From: Sphingomonas donggukensis
GTDB lineage: Bacteria > Pseudomonadota > Alphaproteobacteria > Sphingomonadales > Sphingomonadaceae
Direction of reading: 5' to 3'
DNA: 64,000 nucleotides
NCBI RefSeq assembly: GCF_023674425.1
Contig: NZ_CP098401.1
Span: forward strand, 620,001 to 684,000
This document shows, one piece after another, positions 36,245-47,529 of this stretch. Both the position numbers and the translations under genes were made by a program. Numbering within the stretch: position 1 is the first letter of the stretch; the number at the start of each line of letters is the position of its first letter. The notes beneath the pieces were generated by a model that worked only from the letters and a program-made list of their open reading frames with translations, did no database searches and was not told the DNA's origin.

Positions 36245-37378
36245 TCAGGGCACGACGGTGGTGAAGAGATAGGCCGCGAAAATGACGAGGTGAACCGCAC
36301 CGCCGAGGATCGTCGTGCGGCCGGTGCCGAGCGTAAGCGTGATCGTGAACAGCGACAGGATCAGCAACGTGATCCCCTTCGGCCCGATCCCGAGTGCGAG
36401 CGGCAGGTCGAGGATCAGCGATACGATCGCGACCGCCGGGATGGTGAGGCCGATCGTCGCGAGCGCCGAGCCGAGCGCGAGATTGAGGCTGGTCTGCAAC
36501 CGGTTGCGGCGTGCGGCGCGGTAGGCGGCGAGGCTTTCGGGTGCCAGCACCAGCGCGGCGATGACGACCCCGACGATGGCGAGCGGCAGGCCGGCGCCCA
36601 GGATCGCGCTTTCGACCGTCGCCGACAGCGCCTTTGCGAGCAGGACGACGCCGACAAGCGCGACCAGCAGCACCGCAAACGCCGTCCAGGTGGTCGCGTT
36701 CGACGGCGGTTCGGCGTGCGCGTCCTTCGGCGCCTTCTCGTCCGGCAGGAAATAGTCGCGGTGGCGCACCGTCTGCACGAGTACGAACGTCAGGTAGAGG
36801 ATCAGCGACACGATCGCCACGAACACCAGCTGCGACGGCGCATAGGTCGGCCCCGGCGCGCTGGAGACGTAGTTTGGCAGCACCAGCGACAGCACCACCA
36901 TCGCCGCCAGCACGCACAGCGCAGCACTGACCCCGCGCAACGTGAATCGTTGCTCGCCATGCTTCAGCCCGCCGGCCAGCAGGCAGAGCCCGACGATGAA
37001 ATTCAGGATGATCATGATCGCCGCGAACACCGTGTCGCGCGCCAGGCTGCTGGCGTCGCCCGCGTCGGACAGCATCAGGCTGACGATCAGCGACACCTCG
37101 ATCACCGTGACCGCGACCGCCAGCACCAGCGTGCCGAAGGGTTCTCCGACGCGGTGGGCAACGACCTCCGCATGGTGCACCGCGGACAGGACCGATCCCA
37201 TCAGCACGATGGCGGCGACGATGGTGCCGACGACGCCCATCTTCGCCAGCGACACTGCTACCGCGAGCAATCCGAGCAACGGGAACAGCAACGACCAGAG
37301 CGGGAGGCCGCTCCGGCGGAGAAGTCCGCGCTTAGTCGCCTGCGGAGGGATGGCGTCGATGGCGGCGGCTTCGGTCAA
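36245..37378 (-). CDS. chaA: Calcium/proton (or sodium/proton) antiporter, ChaA-like
   Basis: Integral membrane cation/proton exchanger of the CaCA superfamily. 377 residues with about eleven hydrophobic segments and duplicated alpha repeats: first GEPFGTLVLAVAVTVIEVSL, second LNLALGSALATIGLTIPAVA. A TTG start at 37376-37378 is chosen: it follows GGAG by six bases and gives a length close to E. coli ChaA (366); upstream the frame runs into a repeat-containing gap. A hydrophilic loop (DEKAPKDAHAEPPSN) divides the halves. Confidence 0.85.
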   Translation of the reverse strand: MTEAAAIDAIPPQATKRGLLRRSGLPLWSLLFPLLGLLAVAVSLAKMGVVGTIVAAIVLMGSVLSAVHHAEVVAHRVGEPFGTLVLAVAVTVIEVSLIVSLMLSDAGDASSLARDTVFAAIMIILNFIVGLCLLAGGLKHGEQRFTLRGVSAALCVLAAMVVLSLVLPNYVSSAPGPTYAPSQLVFVAIVSLILYLTFVLVQTVRHRDYFLPDEKAPKDAHAEPPSNATTWTAFAVLLVALVGVVLLAKALSATVESAILGAGLPLAIVGVVIAALVLAPESLAAYRAARRNRLQTSLNLALGSALATIGLTIPAVAIVSLILDLPLALGIGPKGITLLILSLFTITLTLGTGRTTILGGAVHLVIFAAYLFTTVVP

Positions 37379-37580
37379 TGTCGTCTCCGGCGTATCTACA
37401 AAAACCAATGCCCGAGGCCGGGGAGGGTTGCATCCGCGAAACGAGTTTTGGAGCGCGGCATTGCCGAGGGTGGGCGCCGGAAGTTTGGAGAGGGACGGTC
37501 CAAGCGTTTCTCGACGCGGTGCCACGCTATCCGCGGGGATTCTAGCGAAGTCGAAATCCGGGTTGCGGGCGCGGAGAAAG

Positions 37581-37608
37581 GTTTCTCGACTTCGCTCGAA
37601 ACGAACGG
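37581..37608. repeat. Single copy of the 28-base family E palindrome
   Basis: Identical to the units at 29714-29741 and 43084-43111 (GTTTCTCGAC...ACGAACGG). A degraded partner (GCGAAGTCGAAATCC near 37545) lies just upstream. It sits in the gap between clpX and chaA. Confidence 0.75.
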
Positions 37609-37644
37609 AGGGCGCGCGCGGCTATTCAGGTGAGCGCGCCCCAA

Positions 37645-37688
37645 TAAAAAGCGGGCCGGAATGTAGCACCCGCTGCATTCCGGCCCGC
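37645..37688 (-). terminator. Strong rho-independent terminator of clpX
   Basis: Perfect 13-base stem (37651-37663 with 37676-37688) followed on the minus strand by TTTTTATT, 13 bases after the clpX stop. This is the clearest intrinsic terminator in the window. Confidence 0.92.
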
Positions 37689-37701
37689 CTATTTCCGAAC
37701 G

Positions 37702-38973
<1,272 letters not shown>

Positions 38974-39079
38974 CGATCACCTTTCGCGCCGCATCCGCGG
39001 CGCTTCGATTGGCCCGCCATCCTACACGGCGGGCCGGACCCGGCAAAACTGATTTTGCCGGGGTGTACGCAAATCAGGG

Positions 39080-39724
39080 TTAAGCAGCCGGGGCCGCATC
39101 CGCGTCCGGCATGCCGGGGCGCTTGTCATAGACCTCGTCGACAATCCCGAACGCCTTGGCTTCCTCGGCCTCGAGGAAGGTGTCGCGGTCCATCGCCTTC
39201 TCGATCTCATCGAGGGTGCGGCCGGTGTACTTCTCGTACAGCTCGTTCATCCGGCGCTTGATGCGCAGGATCTCGCGGGCCTGGATTTCGATGTCGCTGG
39301 CCATGCCCTGCGCCCCGCCCGAGGGCTGGTGGACCATGATGCGGGCGTTGGTCAGCGCGACGCGCAGGCCCGGCTCACCGGCGGCGAGCAGGAAGCTGCC
39401 CATCGACGCGGCCTGGCCGATGCACACGGTGCCGACGCGCGGGCGGATGTACTGCATGGTGTCGTGGATCGCCATGCCGGCGGTCACCACGCCACCCGGC
39501 GAATTGATGTACATCCAGATGTCCTTCTTGGGGTTCTCGGACTCCAGGAACAGCAACTGGGCGGTGATGAGGGACGCCATGTGATCCTCGACCGCGCCGG
39601 TCACGAACACGATCCGCTCACGCAGGAGGCGCGAGAAGATGTCGAAGCTGCGCTCGCCGCGGCTCGACTGTTCGATGACGATGGGGACGAGGCCGTTCTG
39701 GATGACGCTCATAGGGTCGTGCAT
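39080..39724 (-). CDS. clpP: ATP-dependent Clp protease proteolytic subunit
   Basis: Serine protease forming the ClpP tetradecamer. 214 residues. Catalytic serine in [11 protein letters not shown], histidine in [11 protein letters not shown] and aspartate in [12 protein letters not shown]. Starts at ATG 39722-39724 ([12 protein letters not shown]); a second ATG four codons later is possible. Transcribed toward clpX and downstream of a glycosyltransferase gene. Confidence 0.96.
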   Translation of the reverse strand: MHDPMSVIQNGLVPIVIEQSSRGERSFDIFSRLLRERIVFVTGAVEDHMASLITAQLLFLESENPKKDIWMYINSPGGVVTAGMAIHDTMQYIRPRVGTVCIGQAASMGSFLLAAGEPGLRVALTNARIMVHQPSGGAQGMASDIEIQAREILRIKRRMNELYEKYTGRTLDEIEKAMDRDTFLEAEEAKAFGIVDEVYDKRPGMPDADAAPAA

Positions 39725-39786
39725 GGGATTCCCGCTCTTGATTGGTGCGCCATATGTCGGCGTTGCGGTCGATACGCGCAAGGGGG

Positions 39787-40713
39787 TCAGGCAAGCGGTC
39801 CGGGCACGGCTAGATACGCCAGCCGCTTCACCTCGCGCCGCCCGCGCACCACCGTGTCGAGGATAAGTCCGGTGAACAGGTTCAGCACCGCGACGATCGT
39901 CAGCCCGGTCGCCAGCAGCGCGGTCGGCAGGCGGGGGACGAGGCCGGTTTCGACGTAGGTGATGCCAAGCGGGATCGACAGGATCACGGCGAGCGCGGTC
40001 AGCAGCGCGGCGATGGCGCCGAAGAACCACAGGGGCCGCTCGATCCGGTAGAGCGTCAGGATCGTCCGCCCGATCCGCGCGCCGTCGCGGTAGGTGTTGA
40101 GCTTCGACGCCGAGCCCTCGGGCCGCGCATAATATGCCGTCTCGACCTCGCCGGTCGGCATCTTCAATTCGAGCGCGTGGACGCTGATCTCGGTCTCGAT
40201 CTCGAACCCCGCCGACAGCACCGGGAAGCTTTTCACGAAGCGGCGCGAGAACACGCGGTAGCCCGAGAAGATGTCGGTGAAGCTGCGCCCGAACAGGCTT
40301 GCGAGGAGCCCCGTCATCGCCTTGTTGCCCAGCACATGTCCGCGGCGATAGGCGTCGGCGGCCTCATGCACGCGGGTACCGACGATCATGTCGAGCCCCT
40401 CGCCGGTCAGCGTGGCGACCATTCCGGGGGCGGCACCGGCGTCATAGGTCGCATCGCCATCGGCCATCACGTAGATGTCGGCATCGACGTCGGCGAACAT
40501 GCGGCGGACGACATGGCCCTTGCCCTGCATCCGTTCGGTCCGGACGACGGCGCCCGCCGCGGCGGCAACCTCTGCGGTGCGATCGCGGCTGTTGTTGTCG
40601 TAGACGTAGATCGTGGCGCCGGGCAGCGCGTCGCGAAACGCCGCGACGGTCTGCGCGATCGCGGCTTCCTCGTTGTAGCACGGCAGCAGGACGGCGATGC
40701 GTGGCTGGTTCAC
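39787..40713 (-). CDS. Family 2 glycosyltransferase with C-terminal membrane helices
   Basis: 308 residues. N-terminal GT-A domain ([43 protein letters not shown] with the nucleotide-sugar metal site), then two C-terminal transmembrane helices ([20 protein letters not shown] and [20 protein letters not shown]). It resembles dolichol-phosphate mannose synthase-like enzymes that load sugar on a lipid carrier. The start is GTG at 40711-40713. It lies between tig and clpP on the same strand, unusual for the tig-clpP pair. Confidence 0.85.
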   Translation of the reverse strand: MNQPRIAVLLPCYNEEAAIAQTVAAFRDALPGATIYVYDNNSRDRTAEVAAAAGAVVRTERMQGKGHVVRRMFADVDADIYVMADGDATYDAGAAPGMVATLTGEGLDMIVGTRVHEAADAYRRGHVLGNKAMTGLLASLFGRSFTDIFSGYRVFSRRFVKSFPVLSAGFEIETEISVHALELKMPTGEVETAYYARPEGSASKLNTYRDGARIGRTILTLYRIERPLWFFGAIAALLTALAVILSIPLGITYVETGLVPRLPTALLATGLTIVAVLNLFTGLILDTVVRGRREVKRLAYLAVPGPLA

Positions 40714-40724
40714 GGTGCTACCCC

Positions 40725-40897
40725 CCCAAGCCTTCTCCGTAGGGAGAAGGATACCGTAGCTTGCGAGCCTGCTCGCTAGCGAAGGTTGGATGAGGGGAGC
40801 CGCTCTCGATAGGTGATCCCCTCACCCAGCTACGACCAGGGCCGCGCGAAGAACGCGACCCAAGTCTGCGCAACCCTCTCCCGACGGGAGAGGGAAG
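40725..40897. repeat. Complex palindromic element between the glycosyltransferase and tig (family F)
   Basis: Several inverted segments: CCTTCTCCGTAGGGAGAAGG near 40731-40750, GGATGAGGGGAGC mirrored by GATCCCCTCACCCA around 40789-40830, and CCCTCTCCCGACGGGAGAGGG at 40875-40895. Nothing coding is seen. Confidence 0.6.
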
Positions 40898-40902
40898 GCA
40901 AG

Positions 40903-42519
40903 TCAGGCCTTCTTCTTCGCAGCCGGCTTTTTGGCGGCAGGCTTGGAGGGCGCCTCTTCCGCCGCCGGCTCGGCAGCCTTCTTGGCGGGAGCCTTCTTCG
41001 TCGCTGCCTTCTTCACCGGCTCGGCCTCGACCAATTCGTCACCAGCCGCGGCCGGCTCGGCGTCGGCTGCCTTGGCCTTCTTCGCAGCGGGCTTCTTGGT
41101 CGGAGCCGCGTCGTCCGACTTCGCCTTCGCCGACTTGCGCGGCTTGGGCTTGTCGTGGTCGTGGCTGTGCGTACCCGTATCGAAGCCGTCGTCGCTCTCG
41201 ATCGCGGCTTCCAGCTCCTCGCGGGTCACTTCGCGATCCGAAATCTCGGCCTTGTCGAACAGGAAATCGACGACCTTGTCCTCATACAGCGGCGCGCGCA
41301 ACTGGGCGGCGGCCATCGGCTCCTGCTGGATGTACTCCAGGAACCGTTGGCGCTGGTCCTGCGGATACTGCTGCGCGGCCTGCATCATCAGCTGGCTCAT
41401 TTCCTGCTGGCTGACCTCGACGCCGTTCGCCTGGCCGATTTCGCTGAGCAGCAGGCCCAGGCGCACGCGACGCTCGGCGATCTTGCGGTAATCGTCCTTC
41501 TCGGCCTCGATCTCGGCGAGCGCGGCGGCGGGATCGGCCTCATGCTCGGTCTCGTGGACCAGCTGGTGCCAGATCTGCTGGAATTCGGCATCGACCATCG
41601 ACGGCGGGACCGGGAAGTCGTGGCCGGCCGCGAGCTGGTCGAGCAGCTTGCGCTTCATGTGGGTGCGCGTCAGGCCGTTCAGCTCCTGCTCGGCCTGGCC
41701 CTTCAGGATGCCGCGCAGCTGCTCCAGGCTCTCGAGGCCCAGGTTCTTGGCGAGCGCGTCATCGACCTTGGTTTCGCCGGCGACACGCACGTCGGTGATC
41801 TTCAGGTCGAAGGTCGCGGGCTTGCCGGCCAGGTTCGCGGCGCCGTAATCCTCGGGGAAGGTGACCGAGATCGTCTTCTCGTCGCCCTTCTTCACGCCGA
41901 CCAGCTGGTCCTCGAAGCCGGGGATCAGGCGACCCGTGCCGATCTCGACCGACATGTCCGTGCCGGTGCCGCCGTCGAAGGCGACGCCGTCCTCGGTCTT
42001 GCCGACGAAGTCCATGACGACCAGGTCGCCGGTCGCGGCCTTGTGGCCCTTCTTGGCGTCGTCATACGACTTCGAACCCTGCGCCAGCTCCATGATGCGG
42101 GCGTCGAGCGCGGTTTCGTCGGCGGGAACGGTCAGCCGCTCCAGCGTCAGGCCGTCGATCGCGGGGGTGGGGACGTCGGGCAGCACTTCCAGCTCGACGG
42201 TGATCTCGGCGTCCTTGCCGGGCGCATAGCCATCGGCCAGCGCGACCGAAGGCTGCATCGCCGGGCGCAGCTTGTTCGACTGCATCAGGTCCTGCACGCC
42301 CTGCTGGATCGCTGCGTTCAGCGCGTCCTGGGTCAGCGCCTCGGCGTGCATCTTGCGCACCAGGTTGACCGGCACCTTGCCGGGACGGAAACCGGGCATC
42401 CGCACCTGCGGAGCGACGCGCTTCACCTCGGCATCGACCTTGGCGTCGATATCCTTTGCGGTGATGGTCATCGTGTAGGCGCGCTTGAGGCCTTCGTTCA
42501 GCGTCTCGACGGTCTGCAT
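40903..42519 (-). CDS. tig: Trigger factor with lysine-rich C-terminal tail
   Basis: Ribosome-bound chaperone and prolyl isomerase. N-terminal ribosome-binding domain with the signature GFRPGKVP, a central FKBP domain (GDLVVMDFVGKTEDGVAFDGG) and a helical C-terminal domain. The usual protein is about 430-450 residues; this one has 538 because of a tail of about 90 residues starting with HSHDHDK and composed of KPAAKKPAAKKKA-type repeats like histone H1. ATG at 42517-42519 chosen over TTG at 42540. It follows tRNA-Leu on the same strand by 77 bases. Confidence 0.95.
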   Translation of the reverse strand: MQTVETLNEGLKRAYTMTITAKDIDAKVDAEVKRVAPQVRMPGFRPGKVPVNLVRKMHAEALTQDALNAAIQQGVQDLMQSNKLRPAMQPSVALADGYAPGKDAEITVELEVLPDVPTPAIDGLTLERLTVPADETALDARIMELAQGSKSYDDAKKGHKAATGDLVVMDFVGKTEDGVAFDGGTGTDMSVEIGTGRLIPGFEDQLVGVKKGDEKTISVTFPEDYGAANLAGKPATFDLKITDVRVAGETKVDDALAKNLGLESLEQLRGILKGQAEQELNGLTRTHMKRKLLDQLAAGHDFPVPPSMVDAEFQQIWHQLVHETEHEADPAAALAEIEAEKDDYRKIAERRVRLGLLLSEIGQANGVEVSQQEMSQLMMQAAQQYPQDQRQRFLEYIQQEPMAAAQLRAPLYEDKVVDFLFDKAEISDREVTREELEAAIESDDGFDTGTHSHDHDKPKPRKSAKAKSDDAAPTKKPAAKKAKAADAEPAAAGDELVEAEPVKKAATKKAPAKKAAEPAAEEAPSKPAAKKPAAKKKA

Positions 42520-42596
42520 GGTCTGCGGTTGCTTTCTCAAGAAATATCAATCGGTGGCGCCGGTCCGCCGCCCACGCGATCACGTGGTTGAGGAAC

Positions 42597-42681
42597 TGGT
42601 GCGGGCGAAGGGACTCGAACCCCCACATCTTGCGATGGCAGGACCTAAACCTGCTGCGTCTACCAGTTCCGCCACGCCCGC
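42597..42681 (-). tRNA. tRNA-Leu (anticodon UAG)
   Basis: On the minus strand GCGGGCG pairs with CGCCCGC at the ends; the anticodon loop is TTTAGGT between GCAGG and CCTGC, giving anticodon TAG for CUA/CUN codons. A T arm with GGTTCGAGTCC and encoded CCA are present. A long variable arm, GTCCTGCCATCGCAAGATG region, fits a leucine tRNA. It lies upstream of tig. Confidence 0.97.
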
Positions 42682-42782
42682 GCGGCGAAGTCCCGCCGTG
42701 TGCGCGCGGCTCTATAGCAAAGCGCTACGCTCACGCAACCGCCCGAGATTCGGGGCGTTGGAGGCAGGAAGGAGATTCCCCG

Positions 42783-43010
42783 ATGCCTGTCGAACCGCCG
42801 ATCCCGCAACCCGGATCGCCCCCGCCCGAAACACCGCCGATGCCCACCCCGGGCCAGCCCGCGCCGGATCACCCCAACCCTGGCGCCACGCCGCCCGAGA
42901 CGCCGCCGGTGCCGAATTCGCCGGCTCAGCCCGAGGCGCCACCGCCCGAGGTTTCTCCACCGATGCCGAACATCGACGTGCCGTCGCCGATGACCCAGCC
43001 GACGGGGTAG
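42783..43010 (+). CDS. Short proline-rich hypothetical protein
   Basis: 75 residues of which 32 are proline (MPVEPPIPQPGSPPPETPPM at the start), with no hydrophobic segment or signal. The ATG at 42783 follows a good AGGAAGGAG. It could be a disordered cytosolic protein or a false gene in GC-rich DNA; the ribosome site argues for a real one. Confidence 0.5.
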   Translation: MPVEPPIPQPGSPPPETPPMPTPGQPAPDHPNPGATPPETPPVPNSPAQPEAPPPEVSPPMPNIDVPSPMTQPTG

Positions 43011-43036
43011 GGGGCTGACAATCCATCGGCCCTGAC

Positions 43037-43111
43037 CCGTTCGTTTCGAGCGAAATCGAGAAACGGGTCAGGCGCTACCACCAGTTTCTCGACTTCGCTC
43101 GAAACGAACGG
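43037..43111. repeat. Inverted pair of family E palindromes
   Basis: Left arm CCGTTCGTTTCGAGCG near 43038 and a right unit at 43084-43111 identical over 28 bases to those at 29714 and 37581. It sits between the convergent proline-rich gene and the M1 peptidase. Confidence 0.8.
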
Positions 43112-43152
43112 CGGTGGGGAAGGGCATTCGTTCACTGGGGTCGCGCCCTGAC

Positions 43153-44856
43153 CTACTTCGCCCGCATCGCCGCCTGCTGCGCCTGCACCGCCTCGATCGC
43201 CGTCGACCGCTTCAGGATGCGCGCCATCGGGTCGACGACGACGTGCGCGCCTTCGGGCACGGTCAGCGTGTCGCGTCCGCCGGTCATCGCCAGCCGGGTC
43301 AGCTTGCCATCGACGTCGACCTCGACCGGCATCGGGAAGGGCAGGTTCCTCGGCGTCTTCCACGCCAGCGACAGCGTGCTGCCGGTGCGGGTCTGGACCA
43401 GGTCGGGCAGCGCCGCGGAATCGAGGTACACGTCGAAGAACCAGCCGTAATCGGCCTTCGTCACCTGATCGACGATTGCGCGATATTCCTTCGACGAACT
43501 GTAGCGCGGAATGAAATTGCCCGGCTTCGGATCGGGCCGGCCATAGACCGCACGCCGCGTCACCTCGAAGAACGCCGGATCGCCGATCAGCCCGCGCAGG
43601 GTGTGGAGCATCCACGATCCCTTGACGTAGATGTCGCCGCCGGGCCCGCCCTTGTCGGCGTCGTACACATCCTCCTCGGTGCGCGGGCGGCCCGACACGA
43701 TCGGCGCCTTGTTCAGGATCGTCTCGCGCTGCTTCATCAGCATGGCGACGTAGCGCGCATCGCCCTCCCGCCACTTGCCGTACAGCGGCTGCATGTAGCT
43801 GCCGTAACCCTCGTGCAGCCACATGTCGTCCCAGTCGGCGGCGGTCAGCTGGTTGGCGAACCATTCGTGCGCAAACTCATGCTGGAACAGCCAGTCGAAC
43901 CCCTCGGGCGCTTTCTTGTAGCCGTTGCCGTAGGCGTTGATCGACTGATGCTCCATGCCGAGGTGCGGCGTCTCGACCACGCCCAGCTTCTCGTCGGCGA
44001 AGGGGAACGGCCCGATCCATGTCTCGAAGAAATCGAGTGTCGGCGCGAATTCGGCGAACAGCGCCTCCGCCTGCGCCTTTTCGCCCGGCAGATACCAGTA
44101 ATGCATCGGGAAGCTGTTGCCGAAGCGGCTCTTGTAGATGCCCTTCACTTCCTCATACGGCGCGATGTTCAGCGCGATGCCGTAGATCGTCGGGTGCTTG
44201 GCCGACCAGTGCCACGTCGTGCGGCCATCGGGGAACGATCCCACCGCGCGCAGCACGCCGTTGGAGATCGCCTTCAGCCCCTTGGGCACCGTGATGTGGA
44301 TGTCGGCGCGGGTCGGTTCATAGGTCGGGTGGTCGATGCACGGCCAGAACAGGTCGCAGCCCTCACCCTGCACCGCGGTCGCGATCCACGGCTGGCCGTC
44401 CTTCGTCTTCGACCAGACGAACCCGCCGTCCCACGGCGCGCGCACCGCCACATGCGGCGTGCCGCCATAGGCGATCCTGGCAGCGAATTTCGTGCCCGCG
44501 GCGATGCGGCGGGGCAGGGTGACCATCAGCCGCCCGTCGGGATTGCTCCAGGCGGATCGCGCCAGCGCCGCGCCGTCGATGCTGATCGCCGACACGGGCA
44601 GGTTCTTGTCCAGGTCGATCGGCAGCCGCGTCACGGCCTGCTTCGCGGTGAAGTTCAGCGTGGCGACGCCGGCCATCGTCTCGGTCGCCGGAAATACCTC
44701 GAACGCCAGGTCGACGGTATCGAGCGAAAGCTTCGCCTGGTCGGGGTCGAGCGGCCCGCCCGATTTCGCGGTCTGCGCGGTGATCGGCGGCTTGCCCCCC
44801 TCGGCCAGAGCGGCGGTCGAACAGAGCAGCGCGGTGACGAGAAGCAGCGGACGCAT
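43153..44856 (-). CDS. M1-family metallopeptidase (aminopeptidase N-like), exported
   Basis: 567-residue zinc peptidase. Signal peptide MRPLLLVTALLCSTAALAEG; N-terminal beta domain; substrate motif GMEHQSINAYG where classic aminopeptidase N has GAMEN; zinc motif HEFAHEW with the third ligand in WLHEGYGSYM; and a C-terminal helical region. The ATG at 44854-44856 follows AAGGGA. It is divergent from lon across a 118-base gap. Probably trims periplasmic peptides. Confidence 0.9.
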   Translation of the reverse strand: MRPLLLVTALLCSTAALAEGGKPPITAQTAKSGGPLDPDQAKLSLDTVDLAFEVFPATETMAGVATLNFTAKQAVTRLPIDLDKNLPVSAISIDGAALARSAWSNPDGRLMVTLPRRIAAGTKFAARIAYGGTPHVAVRAPWDGGFVWSKTKDGQPWIATAVQGEGCDLFWPCIDHPTYEPTRADIHITVPKGLKAISNGVLRAVGSFPDGRTTWHWSAKHPTIYGIALNIAPYEEVKGIYKSRFGNSFPMHYWYLPGEKAQAEALFAEFAPTLDFFETWIGPFPFADEKLGVVETPHLGMEHQSINAYGNGYKKAPEGFDWLFQHEFAHEWFANQLTAADWDDMWLHEGYGSYMQPLYGKWREGDARYVAMLMKQRETILNKAPIVSGRPRTEEDVYDADKGGPGGDIYVKGSWMLHTLRGLIGDPAFFEVTRRAVYGRPDPKPGNFIPRYSSSKEYRAIVDQVTKADYGWFFDVYLDSAALPDLVQTRTGSTLSLAWKTPRNLPFPMPVEVDVDGKLTRLAMTGGRDTLTVPEGAHVVVDPMARILKRSTAIEAVQAQQAAMRAK

Positions 44857-44900
44857 CGATTTCCCTTCGAATGCCGGAACGGCGGGTGGTCGCACGGTGA

Positions 44901-44930
44901 TTGATGCCTTCGCAACCCTCACCATATAAG
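44901..44930 (+). promoter_or_regulatory. Candidate lon promoter
   Basis: TTGATG (44901-44906) and TATAAG (44925-44930) are separated by 18 bases, with lon starting 44 bases later. Both boxes are good matches to the housekeeping sigma factor consensus. A heat-shock type site was looked for and not clearly found. Confidence 0.45.
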
Positions 44931-44974
44931 GCGTCAACTGCCGCCCATCGTCTGCGGGCGGCGCCGGAGTATCC

Positions 44975-47383
44975 ATGAAGACCAGCTATCCCGTCCTGCC
45001 CCTGCGTGACATCGTCGTGTTCCCGCACATGATCGTGCCGCTGTTCGTCGGTCGCGACAAATCGGTCGCCGCACTGGAAGCGGCGATGGCCGACGACAAG
45101 GAAATCCTGCTCATCGCCCAGCTCGATCCGAGCGAGGACGATCCCGGTCGCGACGACCTGTACGATACCGGCGTCACCGCAGAGGTGATGCAGTTGCTGA
45201 AGCTGCCCGACGGCACCGTCCGCGTGCTGGTGGCGGGCAAGGAGCGCGCGGCGCTTGCCACGCTGGAGGAGGGCGGCCCCTTCCTGACCGCGGAAGTGAC
45301 CGCGGTGCCGGCCAGCGACGAGTCGCTCGAGGAGCAGAGCGCCGAGCTGAAGGCGCTGATGCGCTCGGTCATCGACCAGTTCGAGAATTATGCGAAGCTG
45401 AACCGCAAGCTGCCCGCCGAAACCGCGGTGCAGCTGGGCGAGCTGGAGGATGCCTCGCGTCTGGCCGATGCCGTCGCCGGCAACATCTCGGTTAAGGTCG
45501 CCGACAAGCAGTCGCTGCTGGTCGAGAACGACCCGCGCAAGCGGCTGGAGATGGTGTTCGCCTTCATGGAGGGCGAGCTCGGCGTGTTGCAGGTCGAGAA
45601 GAAGATCCGCAGCCGCGTGAAGCGTCAGATGGAGAAGACCCAGCGCGAATATTACCTCAACGAGCAGTTGAAGGCGATCCAGCGCGAGCTCGGCAACGAG
45701 GGCGAGGAAGGCGAGGGCGACGAGGTTGCCGAGCTGACCCAGAAGATCGCGACGCTGAAGCTCTCCAAGGAAGCCCGGAACAAGGCGACCGCGGAGCTCA
45801 AGAAGCTGAAGACGATGGCGCCGATGAGCGCCGAGGCGACCGTCGTGCGCAACTATCTCGACGTGCTGCTCGGCCTGCCGTGGGGCAAGAAATCCAAGAT
45901 CAAGAAGGACATCGCGGCGGCACAAGGCGTGCTCGACGAGGATCATTACGCGCTGGAAAAGGTCAAGGACCGCATTGTCGAGTATCTCGCGGTGCAGGCC
46001 CGCACCAACAAGCTCAAGGGGCCGATCCTGTGCCTCGTCGGCCCGCCCGGCGTCGGGAAGACCTCGCTCGGCAAGTCGATCGCCAAGGCCACCGGCCGCG
46101 AATTTATCCGTCAATCTCTCGGCGGTGTGCGTGATGAAGCAGAAATTCGCGGGCATCGCCGCACGTACATCGGCTCGCTGCCGGGCAAGATCGTGACCAA
46201 TTTGAAGAAGGCCGGCACGTCGAATCCGCTGTTCCTGCTCGACGAGATCGACAAGCTCGGCCAGGATTTCCGCGGCGATCCGGCGTCGGCGCTGCTCGAG
46301 GTGCTCGATCCCGAGCAGAACGCGAAGTTCAACGACCATTATCTCGAGGTCGACGTCGACCTGTCGGACATCATGTTCGTGACGACGGCGAACTCGCTCA
46401 ATCTGCCGCAGCCGTTGCTCGACCGCATGGAGATCATCCGGCTGGAGGGCTATACGGAGGACGAGAAGGTCGAGATCGCCGAACGCCACCTGCTCGCCAA
46501 GCAGGTCGAGGCGCACGGGCTGAAGCCGGGCGAATTCGAGCTGACGACCGCGGGCCTGCGCGCGCTGATCCAGCACTACACGCGCGAGGCGGGCGTCCGC
46601 ACGCTGGAGCGCGAGATCGCCAAGCTGGCGCGCAAGGTTCTGCGTCAGATCCTGGAGAAGAAGGTGACGAGCGTGACGATCACGCCCGACAACCTCCACG
46701 AATTCGCCGGTGTCCAGAAGTACCGCCACGGCCTCAGCGAGGAGGAACATCAGATCGGCGCGGTCACCGGGCTCGCCTGGACCGAAGTCGGCGGCGAATT
46801 GCTGACGATCGAAAGCGTGACCGTGCCCGGCAAGGGCGCGATCAAGCTGACCGGCAAGCTCGGCGACGTGATGAAGGAGTCGGCGGAAACCGCGATGAGC
46901 TTCATCAAGGCGCGCGCGCCGTCTTACGGGATCAAGCCGAGCCTGTTCCACCGCAAAGACGTTCACGTCCACCTGCCCGAGGGCGCGGTGCCGAAGGACG
47001 GTCCGTCGGCGGGCATCGGGCTGGTCACCGCGATCGTCTCGACGCTGACCGGCGTGCCGGTGCGGCGCGAGATCGCGATGACCGGCGAGGTCACGCTCCG
47101 GGGCCGCGTGCTGCCGATCGGCGGCCTGAAGGAAAAGCTGCTCGCGGCGCTGCGTGGCGGCATCACCACCGTGCTGATCCCGCAAGAGAACGAGAAGGAT
47201 CTGGCCGAAATCCCCGCCAATATCCGCGCGGGGCTGGAGATCATTCCCGTCAAGCACGTTGACGAGGTGCTCCGCCTGGCGCTGACCGAGGAGCTGACCG
47301 CGATCGACTGGAGCGACGCGGACGAGCTGGCCGCGATGCCGCCCCCCGGCGTCGCGCCGGTGAGTGACGCAGTGCATCATTGA
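44975..47383 (+). CDS. lon: ATP-dependent protease Lon
   Basis: Cytosolic AAA+ protease for misfolded and regulatory proteins. 802 residues in the usual order: N-terminal substrate domain ([22 protein letters not shown]), coiled coil, AAA+ with Walker [16 protein letters not shown] and Walker [13 protein letters not shown], and the protease domain with the catalytic serine in [11 protein letters not shown] and [14 protein letters not shown]. Divergent from the M1 peptidase gene; followed by the HU gene. Confidence 0.97.
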   Translation: MKTSYPVLPLRDIVVFPHMIVPLFVGRDKSVAALEAAMADDKEILLIAQLDPSEDDPGRDDLYDTGVTAEVMQLLKLPDGTVRVLVAGKERAALATLEEGGPFLTAEVTAVPASDESLEEQSAELKALMRSVIDQFENYAKLNRKLPAETAVQLGELEDASRLADAVAGNISVKVADKQSLLVENDPRKRLEMVFAFMEGELGVLQVEKKIRSRVKRQMEKTQREYYLNEQLKAIQRELGNEGEEGEGDEVAELTQKIATLKLSKEARNKATAELKKLKTMAPMSAEATVVRNYLDVLLGLPWGKKSKIKKDIAAAQGVLDEDHYALEKVKDRIVEYLAVQARTNKLKGPILCLVGPPGVGKTSLGKSIAKATGREFIRQSLGGVRDEAEIRGHRRTYIGSLPGKIVTNLKKAGTSNPLFLLDEIDKLGQDFRGDPASALLEVLDPEQNAKFNDHYLEVDVDLSDIMFVTTANSLNLPQPLLDRMEIIRLEGYTEDEKVEIAERHLLAKQVEAHGLKPGEFELTTAGLRALIQHYTREAGVRTLEREIAKLARKVLRQILEKKVTSVTITPDNLHEFAGVQKYRHGLSEEEHQIGAVTGLAWTEVGGELLTIESVTVPGKGAIKLTGKLGDVMKESAETAMSFIKARAPSYGIKPSLFHRKDVHVHLPEGAVPKDGPSAGIGLVTAIVSTLTGVPVRREIAMTGEVTLRGRVLPIGGLKEKLLAALRGGITTVLIPQENEKDLAEIPANIRAGLEIIPVKHVDEVLRLALTEELTAIDWSDADELAAMPPPGVAPVSDAVHH

Positions 47384-47435
47384 TCCGCTACGGCATCCTT
47401 TCGTCGTTACGGCGACGCAAGGATGCCGAATCCCT

Positions 47436-47464
47436 TTGACTTGGCGGACATGCGTCGCATTACT
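47436..47464 (+). promoter_or_regulatory. Possible promoter of the HU gene
   Basis: TTGACT (47436-47441) is followed 16-17 bases later by CATTACT, ending 66 bases before the HU start. The first box is good and the second weak; a separate promoter for HU between lon and HU is expected. Confidence 0.35.
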
Positions 47465-47529
47465 GCGCGCCAGGCGGGGGGACTCGCCGTTCCAATTCAG
47501 TGGCGTTTCAGGACGGGGGTTTTCGGCGC

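Noticed and set aside
44363..47380. A 1005-codon minus-strand frame opposite lon
   Set aside because: Antisense shadow of lon; composition is arginine and histidine-rich with no recognisable fold.
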